From the NCBI GenBank assembly GCA_007117235.1, contig SKGY01000250.1, forward strand, positions 1 through 11,840: DNA of 11,840 nucleotides, given 5' to 3'. The stretch comes from Balneolaceae bacterium. Lineage in GTDB: Bacteria > Bacteroidota > Rhodothermia > Balneolales > Balneolaceae. The translations under genes and the position numbers were made by a program. The notes below the pieces were generated by a model that ran no database searches, had not been told where the DNA came from, and saw nothing but the letters and a program-made list of their open reading frames with translations. Below, one piece after another: positions 1 through 5,796 of this stretch. Positions within the stretch are counted from its first letter, which is position 1, and each line of letters starts with the position of its first letter.

Positions 1-152
1 CAAACTGTTTACGAGTGTGCAAACGAGGACCAATTGCAGTTGTATATCCCGAAGGAGTATGGTACCACTCTTGCACACCGGAAGTACTTGAGCAAATTAT
101 TCAGGAGCACCTGATCGGAGGTAGGCCTGTAGAGGAGTATGCTTTTGCGTAG
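1..152 (+). CDS. Thioredoxin-like [2Fe-2S] ferredoxin, C-terminal fragment
   Basis: The reading frame is open from the window edge (first full codon at position 3) to a TAG at 150-152, giving the last 49 residues. It begins [20 protein letters not shown] and ends in a segment containing [14 protein letters not shown]. The C-x3-C pair followed by a '[12 protein letters not shown]' strand and a '[16 protein letters not shown]' helix is the C-terminal half of the thioredoxin-fold [2Fe-2S] ferredoxin family (about 100 residues). That family uses four Cys; the visible pair would be the last two ligands. Family members are small electron carriers, free-standing or as domains of hydrogenase/NADH-dehydrogenase-type subunits, and the missing N-terminus leaves open which applies here. 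No functional tie to the nos genes is visible. Confidence 0.8.
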   Translation, partial: NCLRVCKRGPIAVVYPEGVWYHSCTPEVLEQIIQEHLIGGRPVEEYAFA

Positions 153-174
153 AACCCCTTGAGTGGTGACTTGC

Positions 175-192
175 AAAAAAAAAAAAAAAAAA
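175..192. repeat. 18-base poly(A) homopolymer tract
   Basis: An uninterrupted run of 18 A residues, followed by TTT, lies in the 122-bp gap between the ferredoxin fragment and the beta-propeller gene, 82 bp upstream of that gene's ATG. It is by far the longest homopolymer in the window. Runs of this length slip during replication and are also prone to sequencing error, so the exact length is uncertain. It could act as a curved or UP-like element, or as a length-variable spacer; no promoter boxes were recognised with confidence next to it. Confidence 0.9.
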
Positions 193-274
193 TTTCAGTA
201 TCCACGTAACAGTACCTTAACAAGAGAACAATATCTTTGGGTAAACAATATGAACATGAACCGTTATTTTTTCA

Positions 275-1129
275 ATGACTAAGAACAGAGTAATACTTCA
301 CGCTTTATTACTGGTTGTTTTTGCCGGCGCCACACTTTCCACACCTCTTCTTAATTTTTCTGACTATTCGTATAGCGGAATTTCACTCGATATTTCAAAT
401 GAAACCGCCAATGCCAGGGCAACCTATTGGCGGCCTGATGGAGGAGAGATATTTATTACAGGGAGAGACACTGAAAATGTGGTTAGTTACACCTTGACTG
501 ACCCATGGAATTTAGAATCTGCAACGTTTAGTAACGAGTTTGTCCTGTCGAACGAACTTGGCACAATGAACGGAATGTCGGTTGTAAATGGATTGTATTT
601 ACGAGAAGACGGCAAAAAAATGTGGGTGTTTAATCGTACCGAAATGTGGGGTTACACACTTGAAACACCCTGGGATATATCAGCTGCTACATACACATAT
701 TATAAAGATCTGAGCGATTTTGTTCTGCGTGGCCACGATTTCGATTTTAAGCCGGATGGCACCCGCCTCTTTATTGACGATAGGGACGCACAAGCAGTTT
801 ATGAAGTACACCTCTCTGTTCCATGGGACATCACCACCATTGAGTGGATTTATACTCTGGATATAAGCGATCAGGAAAATGCTGTTCGGGGACTTGAAAT
901 AATAGAAGATGGAAGAATAATGCTTCTGATGGATACCGGCAGAAGGGAGATTTTGCAGTATGAATTGTCTGAGCCTTATGAATTAAAAACGGCTGTATTT
1001 AGAGATGCTTATGACGTGAGTTCGCAATCAGTTAATCCACGTGGTTTGAGTCTTAAACCTGATTATGAATATTTTTATGTGACGGGAAATTCAAATCAGA
1101 GGATTTACCAGTACTCTTTAAACAGGTAA
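275..1129 (+). CDS. Secreted beta-propeller-like protein with 'PWD' repeats
   Basis: A 284-residue protein. Residues about 5-22 form a hydrophobic signal peptide (VILHALLLVVFAGATLS), so export is likely. The rest is built from about five repeats of 40-60 residues. Each has a 'G-x-x-KPDG-x-x-(F/L)' strand, then a strand like 'YEVHLSVPWDIT' or 'YTLETPWDIS'. The PDG cores are near residues 54, 111, 160, 212 and 262, and the PW[DN]/PYE turns near 77, 132, 183 and 234. This pattern is known from many marine bacterial secreted proteins that are expected to fold as beta-propellers; their ligands are generally unknown. Five blades is few, so it may be a small or incomplete propeller. The start at 275 places the signal peptide correctly; an upstream ATG at 250 is in another frame that closes at once. 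The gene converges on pdxH with a 51-bp gap. Confidence 0.7.
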   Translation: MTKNRVILHALLLVVFAGATLSTPLLNFSDYSYSGISLDISNETANARATYWRPDGGEIFITGRDTENVVSYTLTDPWNLESATFSNEFVLSNELGTMNGMSVVNGLYLREDGKKMWVFNRTEMWGYTLETPWDISAATYTYYKDLSDFVLRGHDFDFKPDGTRLFIDDRDAQAVYEVHLSVPWDITTIEWIYTLDISDQENAVRGLEIIEDGRIMLLMDTGRREILQYELSEPYELKTAVFRDAYDVSSQSVNPRGLSLKPDYEYFYVTGNSNQRIYQYSLNR

Positions 1130-1180
1130 TAGGATTCTGCTTTACAACTGGCTCCTTATTTTTTGGTGATGATAATTAGC

Positions 1181-1888
1181 TCAAGGTGACAATCTCGAAA
1201 TTGTCCATAATCCCGAATCTGATAGCTCATAGCTAAGCCTATCGTGAAGACGGTTTACTCGTCCCTGCCAGAACTCGAAATAGTCTGGTTTTAACAAGTA
1301 GCCGCCCCACTCATCAGGCAGTGGTATTTCTTTCCCGGCAAACTGCATGTCAAGTTTTTTCACTTTTTCTTCAAGCTCTTCGCGGGAGATTATCTTGTCA
1401 CTCTGGGATGATGCATATGCGCTGAGTTGGCTGGCACGAGGTCGTTTACTGAAATATTCAATCGATTTTTCCATTGAAACTTTCTCAACTCGACCTTCAA
1501 TTCTCACCTGGTGGATCAGTTCAGGCCAAAAAAAATTGAGACATGCATTCGGATTTTTATCTAACTCTCTGCCTTTTCTGCTGGCATAGCTTGTATAGAA
1601 AATAAATCCGCTTTTCCCATACTCCTTTAACAGCACAACCCTAGCCGTTGGTCTCCCCGCTGAGTCTACAGTAGAGAGTGTCATGGCGTTCGGGTCAAAT
1701 TTTTCCGTGGCAACGGCGTCATTAAACCACAACTCAAACTGATCAACAGGATCATCTTTTACAAGCTCTTCATTGAAGGGTTTGCCGATGAACTCCCGTC
1801 GCATCAGAGTGATTGACTGACCTAGAAGCCTGCCCGGTGATGAAGTCTCTTCTTTAGACGGAAGCCAGCGTTTGATGAATCGAAGCAT
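1181..1888 (-). CDS. pdxH: Pyridoxamine/pyridoxine 5'-phosphate oxidase
   Basis: A cytoplasmic FMN enzyme that oxidises pyridoxine- or pyridoxamine-5'-phosphate to pyridoxal-5'-phosphate (vitamin B6 salvage and synthesis) with O2. The protein has 235 residues. Family signatures run in order: RVVLLK at 83-88 and YTSYASRKGREL from 98 (FMN phosphate and ring contacts), HQVRIEG from 126, FSKRPRASQ from 146, FWQGR from 206, RLHDR at 213-217 (substrate contact) and the typical C-terminus ending RLSP. The usual family length is 210-220, and family proteins commonly begin just before the LRREF-like segment, here at residue 29. The extra N-terminal 28 residues (MLRFIKRWLPS...) are unusual, so initiation at Met29 is an alternative. 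It lies 64 bp downstream of the 605-aa gene on the same strand and may be read with it. Identification is firm; the start is less so. Confidence 0.95.
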   Translation of the reverse strand: MLRFIKRWLPSKEETSSPGRLLGQSITLMRREFIGKPFNEELVKDDPVDQFELWFNDAVATEKFDPNAMTLSTVDSAGRPTARVVLLKEYGKSGFIFYTSYASRKGRELDKNPNACLNFFWPELIHQVRIEGRVEKVSMEKSIEYFSKRPRASQLSAYASSQSDKIISREELEEKVKKLDMQFAGKEIPLPDEWGGYLLKPDYFEFWQGRVNRLHDRLSYELSDSGLWTISRLSP

Positions 1889-1895
1889 AGAAGCA

Positions 1896-1954
1896 AGATG
1901 TAAGGTTACGGTTCAAACCAATATACCTGATTTGAATTTTATCTCATTACATCT
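1896..1954. promoter_or_regulatory. Nested inverted repeats between two minus-strand genes
   Basis: Outer arms AGATGTAA (1896-1903) and TTACATCT (1947-1954) are perfect 8-bp complements. Inside them, TTCAAACCA (1912-1920) and TGATTTGAA (1928-1936) are 9-bp arms with one mismatch around a 7-bp spacer. The structure fills the gap between the end of the 605-aa gene and the start of pdxH. It could be an operator or promoter region for pdxH, or an RNA fold between the two cistrons. It lacks the GC stem and T-run of a standard terminator. The function is inferred only. Confidence 0.4.
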
Positions 1955-3770
1955 ACAGATAAACCGCGACAGAATACGTTTCAAATAACATGTTGAGCCG
2001 TTTTCTTTGATTGATTACAGCCGAATTCAATGACTTCAGGTTTTCATCCATATAGGGGTCTGAATCAGCAATTTCCAGGCAAACGGCCATGCCGTCCTCA
2101 AGGTTTCGCCTCATTTTTTCAAACTTACGGAGCCCGGAATCTTCATTTTCAGATTGATTCATCATCATTTCTAGATAATCGACGTACATGGTCAGCTCTT
2201 TGGCGAACATGTGGGGGCGCTCTTCAGGTACAAGGCTTTCCCTGCGTCCGTAGATATGATCCGTCATTTCATCAAGGGTGTATTCACGATTGAACCATGC
2301 GATATTTGGGCCGGGACAGATCTCCTGTCTTCCATAAGATGGTTTCATGATACCGAGACGAATCAGAGAACCTGTCCCGAGGTTAGTGCAGAGGCAGGTT
2401 TTTTTCATCACACGGTTTGCCTGCGTTTCTTTCTGCTCATCCGTGAGCTCACTGTTCATTTTTATCTGATTGATTTTGAGAAGCTGGTACTGAGCAGATG
2501 CTGTACAGATAGGATTTTCAGTGAATTCGGTGTTCGATGCCAGGTGACCCTTGGGGCATTTGGAGCCCGGTTTTCCCTTTTCGATCAGTTCGCGGGTGTG
2601 AATTTCTGAACCCGATCCGCGGATGTTATTAAACGGAACGCCGAGAGGCGAAACATTACTCAAATAGAGATCTTTCTCTGCGGCATTTGCCAACAGTTTA
2701 GAGGTAAACTCATCCACACAGGTTGCTTCGGGTACCAGCAGAAACGGGCTCCCCCAACCGGTAGCGTCCATTTCAAAATCTTTCAGAAGCCGCTGCATTT
2801 CACCATGTGTTCCGATGCCTCCCTGAACAGTGATTTTCGGCCTCATCTCCTCCTCAGCAAGTTCCGGTAAGTGTTTGCCCTTCGATTCGTAATAACTTCT
2901 AATCATCGGCATAAACGTGCCGGGCAGTTCGTCTCTTTTCTCACGAAACTCCCGGAGAAGCACCGGCATCAGATGCCCGTCGGAAGCAAAGGCGTGTCCG
3001 CCACAATTGAGCCCCGATTCAATTCTGAACTCGCTCACCTCAAGTCCTTTTTTAGCCAGGAACTTCCCCTGGATCAGGGCCGACCTGAAATCACTTACTT
3101 TGAGGATCAGTCTCTTTTTGATCGTTCCTTCGGCATCCCGATAAAAATCTTTGAACTCGGCCAGGTAACCGTATAAACGCGGATTGAATCCGGCAGATAG
3201 GACAAGTGAGGAGTTTAGCTTGCTGTTGGCATATCCCCGCAGTGCAGCGCTGGCATCACTGAATTCTGCACTCATTGGCCTGCCATCGCTGCCGAGGCCC
3301 AGGGCATCCACTTTTGCCATGATGTTCACATCGATGGAGCCCGGCAACATTTTTGATGTGAGCTCATCTATCTGTTGTTGTCGTTCAGCGGAGTCAGTTA
3401 AGGAACCAATAAACTTATAGGCAGACTTCAGCGGGCTGCTCTCGGGCAGCAAATTAAAGTAGCGGTCCTTTTCACTATTACAATAGAGGGGAAGCTGCTT
3501 TAACTTTTCAAACTTTTGAGAAACAATATTAGCTACAAGGTTCAGATAGCCGGTAATACGTTCCGCCCGGCCATCAGCGGCAGATTTAGGAATGTTTGTA
3601 TAGGGTAAATTGAATTCACTGCAGTAATGTTTTCGGATTTTTTCGCAGAGCATGTCATCAACTACAGAAATGGCGGAACTGATTCCAAGGTGTGCTACAC
3701 GTATGGGGCTGTCAATAGAATGTCCGGTGCCCATTACCGGAATGTGAAAATTGTGAAGAGTTGTGTTCAT
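1953..3770 (-). CDS. Nitronate monooxygenase-like TIM-barrel protein with Cys-rich C-terminal extension
   Basis: A 605-residue protein without signal peptide or membrane segment. It opens with FHIPVMGTGHSIDSPIRVA (8-26), a strand like those that start FMN-dependent barrels. Two further segments match the plan of the nitronate monooxygenase/2-nitropropane dioxygenase and FabK group: ESGLNCGGHAF (251-261), parallel to the EAGGH loop, and KITVQGGIGTHGEMQRLL (312-329) followed by GWGSPFLLVPEA, parallel to the FMN-phosphate 'GGI' loop and 'MGTRFL' strand. It is nearly twice the usual ~320-350 residues. The extension after about 390 has grouped Cys: CPKGHL (405), C422, CLC (459-461) and CPGPN (485), enough for a metal or Fe-S site. 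The substrate is unknown; nitronate oxidation would release nitrite, which would suit the neighbouring NO-defence gene, but that is inference. It is divergent from the RIC gene with a 148-bp shared intergenic region. A PfaD-like enoyl reductase relative is an alternative. Confidence 0.5.
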   Translation of the reverse strand: MNTTLHNFHIPVMGTGHSIDSPIRVAHLGISSAISVVDDMLCEKIRKHYCSEFNLPYTNIPKSAADGRAERITGYLNLVANIVSQKFEKLKQLPLYCNSEKDRYFNLLPESSPLKSAYKFIGSLTDSAERQQQIDELTSKMLPGSIDVNIMAKVDALGLGSDGRPMSAEFSDASAALRGYANSKLNSSLVLSAGFNPRLYGYLAEFKDFYRDAEGTIKKRLILKVSDFRSALIQGKFLAKKGLEVSEFRIESGLNCGGHAFASDGHLMPVLLREFREKRDELPGTFMPMIRSYYESKGKHLPELAEEEMRPKITVQGGIGTHGEMQRLLKDFEMDATGWGSPFLLVPEATCVDEFTSKLLANAAEKDLYLSNVSPLGVPFNNIRGSGSEIHTRELIEKGKPGSKCPKGHLASNTEFTENPICTASAQYQLLKINQIKMNSELTDEQKETQANRVMKKTCLCTNLGTGSLIRLGIMKPSYGRQEICPGPNIAWFNREYTLDEMTDHIYGRRESLVPEERPHMFAKELTMYVDYLEMMMNQSENEDSGLRKFEKMRRNLEDGMAVCLEIADSDPYMDENLKSLNSAVINQRKRLNMLFETYSVAVYL

Positions 3771-3783
3771 AAAAAAGATTGTC

Positions 3784-3794
3784 TGATTGAATCA
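3784..3794. promoter_or_regulatory. Short palindrome in the divergent promoter region
   Basis: TGATT-G-AATCA is a perfect 5+1+5 palindrome 14 bp upstream of the minus-strand ATG (3770) and about 125 bp upstream of the RIC start. It is a possible operator for the 605-aa gene. It does not match the FNR/CRP spacing TTGAT-N4-ATCAA. Such short AT-rich palindromes also arise by chance. Confidence 0.25.
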
Positions 3795-3918
3795 TTAAAA
3801 AAGAAAGATATGATTAAATAATAAAAGATAAAATTCTCTTAATTCTTTATATTTTGTTCACACTTACTCGGTAGGTTATGAGTCAAGACATTTTCTAAAA
3901 AACAAAAGAAGAAATTTT

Positions 3919-4653
3919 ATGAAAGATTTGATTAACAAGACGGATTCAATAACAATTGGAGAAATTGTAGCCGAGAATTACAATGCAGCCGGAGTATTTC
4001 GTAAGTACGGGATGGATTTTTGCTGTGGCGGCGGGATTACTCTGAGTAAAGCTTGTGAAAAAAGAAATGTAAATGCAGACGAGCTGATCCATGAACTGGA
4101 GAAACTCGGAAACGGCGTTTCCGGAAACAATGAAAACTATTTAGCCTGGGAACCGGAATACCTGATTGAGCATATTATTGAAACTCATCACCGGTTTGTC
4201 AGAAATAAAGTAGATGAAATTTCTGCTTATGCAGAAAAGGTGGCCAGAGTACACGGTGAAAGACATCCTGAGAATGTTGAAATAAATAGGACATTTAAAG
4301 ATCTCGCACGTGAAATGATGGACCACATGGAAGACGAAGAGAAAACAGTTTTCCCGCTAATCAATTCTATTTCAACCAAACGAAAATCGGGAGGGTCAGT
4401 GGGTTCTGACGAAGTTAATGAGTTAACCGGGCAGTTACAATTGATGGAAGATGATCATGAAGGTGCCGGTGGATTAATGGAAATGATCAGGCAGCAGAGT
4501 AATGACTTTACGCCCCCGGCCGGAGCATGTGCCACATACAGGATTTTATATCAGAACCTTAAAGGATTTGAAGAAGACCTGCACAGACATGTTCATCTTG
4601 AAAACAATATTCTCTTTAAAAAAGCAGAAAAATTAGTTGGAGTCCGGAAGTGA
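3919..4653 (+). CDS. ric: Di-iron iron-sulfur cluster repair protein (RIC/YtfE/ScdA family)
   Basis: A cytoplasmic di-iron protein that restores Fe-S clusters damaged by NO or oxidants; 244 residues versus about 220 in E. coli YtfE. The N-terminal ScdA_N domain (about 5-65) carries the family signature FRKYGMDFCCGGG (27-39) with adjacent Cys35-Cys36. The C-terminal hemerythrin-like four-helix bundle (about 80-240) shows the expected ligand pattern: His in THHRF near 90, HMEDE (H136, E140), DDHEG (H180) and HVHLE (H224, E228). The extra length is mostly a Lys/Ser/Gly-rich linker near 152-165. It is transcribed divergently from the 605-aa gene and lies 135 bp upstream of an Rrf2 regulator. That pairing is common, because NsrR-type Rrf2 proteins often control ric/ytfE. 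No clear promoter was identified. The family assignment is firm. Confidence 0.95.
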   Translation: MKDLINKTDSITIGEIVAENYNAAGVFRKYGMDFCCGGGITLSKACEKRNVNADELIHELEKLGNGVSGNNENYLAWEPEYLIEHIIETHHRFVRNKVDEISAYAEKVARVHGERHPENVEINRTFKDLAREMMDHMEDEEKTVFPLINSISTKRKSGGSVGSDEVNELTGQLQLMEDDHEGAGGLMEMIRQQSNDFTPPAGACATYRILYQNLKGFEEDLHRHVHLENNILFKKAEKLVGVRK

Positions 4654-4654
4654 C

Positions 4655-4671
4655 CTTAAGAGCTACTTAAG
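4655..4671 (+). terminator. Weak hairpin after ric
   Basis: CTTAAG-agcta-CTTAAG forms a 6-bp stem and 5-nt loop directly behind the ric stop codon, followed by CTTGATTTT. The stem is AT-rich and the T-run short, so termination would be weak at best. Next to it, TTGATT (4673-4678) and AATCAA (4688-4693) form another 6-bp inverted repeat with a 9-bp spacer. Confidence 0.3.
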
Positions 4672-4712
4672 CTTGATTTTGCCGGTGAATCAACCGTATG
4701 GAAAGATTCTTG

Positions 4713-4742
4713 TTGACAGAGTAATATAAAAGTGTATATATT
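4713..4742 (+). promoter_or_regulatory. Sigma70-like promoter of the Rrf2-cytochrome-nosZ run
   Basis: A perfect -35 box TTGACA (4713-4718) is followed after 18 bp by TATATT (4737-4742); TATATA at 4735-4740 with a 16-bp spacer is an alternative -10. Initiation near 4750 would leave a leader of about 40 nt before the Rrf2 ATG. No upstream sequence this close to consensus was seen elsewhere in the window. Bacteroidota often use a different -7 motif (TAnnTTTG), which is absent here, so the call is tentative. Confidence 0.45.
4723..4742. promoter_or_regulatory. AT-rich dyad overlapping the promoter, possible Rrf2 operator
   Basis: AATATA (4723-4728) and TATATT (4737-4742) are perfect 6-bp inverted arms with an 8-bp spacer. 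They lie between and over the -35/-10 boxes, directly upstream of an Rrf2-family gene. Rrf2 regulators (IscR, NsrR) bind AT-rich dyads of roughly 20-25 bp and often repress themselves. Position and size fit; the sequence has not been matched to a known consensus, and low complexity makes chance occurrence possible. Confidence 0.35.
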
Positions 4743-4788
4743 AAGACATAAGACTCTTTAATATGATTAATAATAAACATCACAACTA

Positions 4789-5262
4789 ATGCTCCTGTCA
4801 AAATCATGTATGTACGGCCTGCGGGCTTCGGTTCTGCTGGCATCCAGGGAAAATGCAGAGTTTGTTACGATTAGGGAGCTGAGTGATGAATTGAATATTT
4901 CATTCTATTTTTTAACTAAAGTATTACAGCAGATGACTAAGGCAAATTTACTTGAATCTTATAAAGGCCCCAACGGTGGGGTGAAGCTTGCTAAGCCGGC
5001 CGGTGAGATTCGGTTTATGGATGTGGTTATCGCAATAGACGGACTTAAATCATTGAATGAATGTGCGCTTGGTTTACCGGGTTGCGGGGTCATGAAACCT
5101 TGTCCGCTGCACGAACAATGGTCTGCTTTAAAAACAGATATGCTGAACATGATGGAAAGTATAACGCTGAAGCAACTTTCAATTCACGAGCGGACAGCTA
5201 AGGCAAGTGATCAGACAATCGATATTAAAAACAGGATAAACACTTTTTTTGAACCTAATTAA
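4789..5262 (+). CDS. Rrf2-family Fe-S transcriptional regulator (IscR/NsrR-like)
   Basis: A 157-residue DNA-binding protein. It has the standard Rrf2 layout: N-terminal MLLSKSCMYGLRASVLLA helix, winged helix-turn-helix with ISFYFLTKVLQQMTKANLL as recognition region (about 37-55), and wing YKGPNGGVKLAKPA (58-71). A cluster-binding loop follows with Cys92, Cys99 and Cys105 (C-x6-C-x5-C), close to IscR/NsrR spacing, and then a dimerisation helix. The three Cys suggest a [2Fe-2S] or [4Fe-4S] cluster read out by NO or Fe-S status. The location between ric and nosZ makes an NsrR-like NO sensor most plausible, but IscR-type function cannot be excluded. It leads a run with the cytochrome (29-bp gap) and nosZ, behind a promoter/dyad that suggests autoregulation. 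There is no Shine-Dalgarno sequence before the ATG. Confidence 0.85.
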   Translation: MLLSKSCMYGLRASVLLASRENAEFVTIRELSDELNISFYFLTKVLQQMTKANLLESYKGPNGGVKLAKPAGEIRFMDVVIAIDGLKSLNECALGLPGCGVMKPCPLHEQWSALKTDMLNMMESITLKQLSIHERTAKASDQTIDIKNRINTFFEPN

Positions 5263-5291
5263 GATAAAATACTCCATAAACTTATTATAAA

Positions 5292-5765
5292 ATGAAATTC
5301 ATAACGAACATAATATCAATAGCACTTCTCCTTTTTGTACTGCAAGCATGTGGAGGCGAATCCGCTGATCAGTCAGCTTCAAACAGCAATGAAACTCAAG
5401 AGCAGGGGCTATCAGCTTTTGAACTCGAGCACGGAATAGGTCCCGTTTCAGAGCGGCTTGCAGTGGACGCTGAACTGGATGAAGAGATGATTAACAGAGG
5501 GAGAAATATATATGAGATGAAATGTGAAATGTGTCACAACATGGAGGGGCGTATGGTTGGGCCGGCCCTTGGAGATGTTATGGAGAGAAGAAGCCCGGAA
5601 TTTGTGATGAACATGATTCTGAATCCCGGAGGAATGGCAAGAAATCACCCTGAAGGGCAAAAGATGCTGCAAGAGTATATGACAGTTATGCCTTTCCAAA
5701 ATGTAAAGGAAGATGAAGCCAGGGATATCGTAGAATTTTTACGCCAACAAGCAGAAAACAATTAA
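5292..5765 (+). CDS. Lipoprotein c-type cytochrome of the nos cluster
   Basis: A 157-residue protein with an N-terminal lipoprotein signal (hydrophobic stretch, lipobox LQAC, Cys20) and a Ser/Asn/Gln/Glu-rich linker to about residue 55. A single class I cytochrome c domain follows, with haem site CEMCH (78-82), GPALGDV (90-96) and a probable axial Met in TVMPF (Met133), ending in a helix typical of the fold. It should be anchored at the periplasmic membrane face. Placed 31 bp before nosZ, it is a good candidate electron donor to N2O reductase, playing the role given to NosC-type cytochromes in other clade II clusters. That role is inferred from position; the sequence proves only a monohaem cytochrome c. 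Confidence 0.9.
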   Translation: MKFITNIISIALLLFVLQACGGESADQSASNSNETQEQGLSAFELEHGIGPVSERLAVDAELDEEMINRGRNIYEMKCEMCHNMEGRMVGPALGDVMERRSPEFVMNMILNPGGMARNHPEGQKMLQEYMTVMPFQNVKEDEARDIVEFLRQQAENN

Positions 5766-5796
5766 AACATCTAAACCATCAATAAACACTAAAACG

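Noticed and set aside
2030..2609. Plus-strand open frames over the 605-aa gene
   Set aside because: Antisense shadows without domains or start signals; the minus-strand frame has clear family motifs and full length.
4673..4693. TTGATT-N9-AATCAA as an FNR/CRP-type site
   Set aside because: The half-sites resemble FNR halves, but the spacing is wrong (TTGAT-N11-ATCAA instead of N4); kept only as an inverted repeat next to the ric hairpin.
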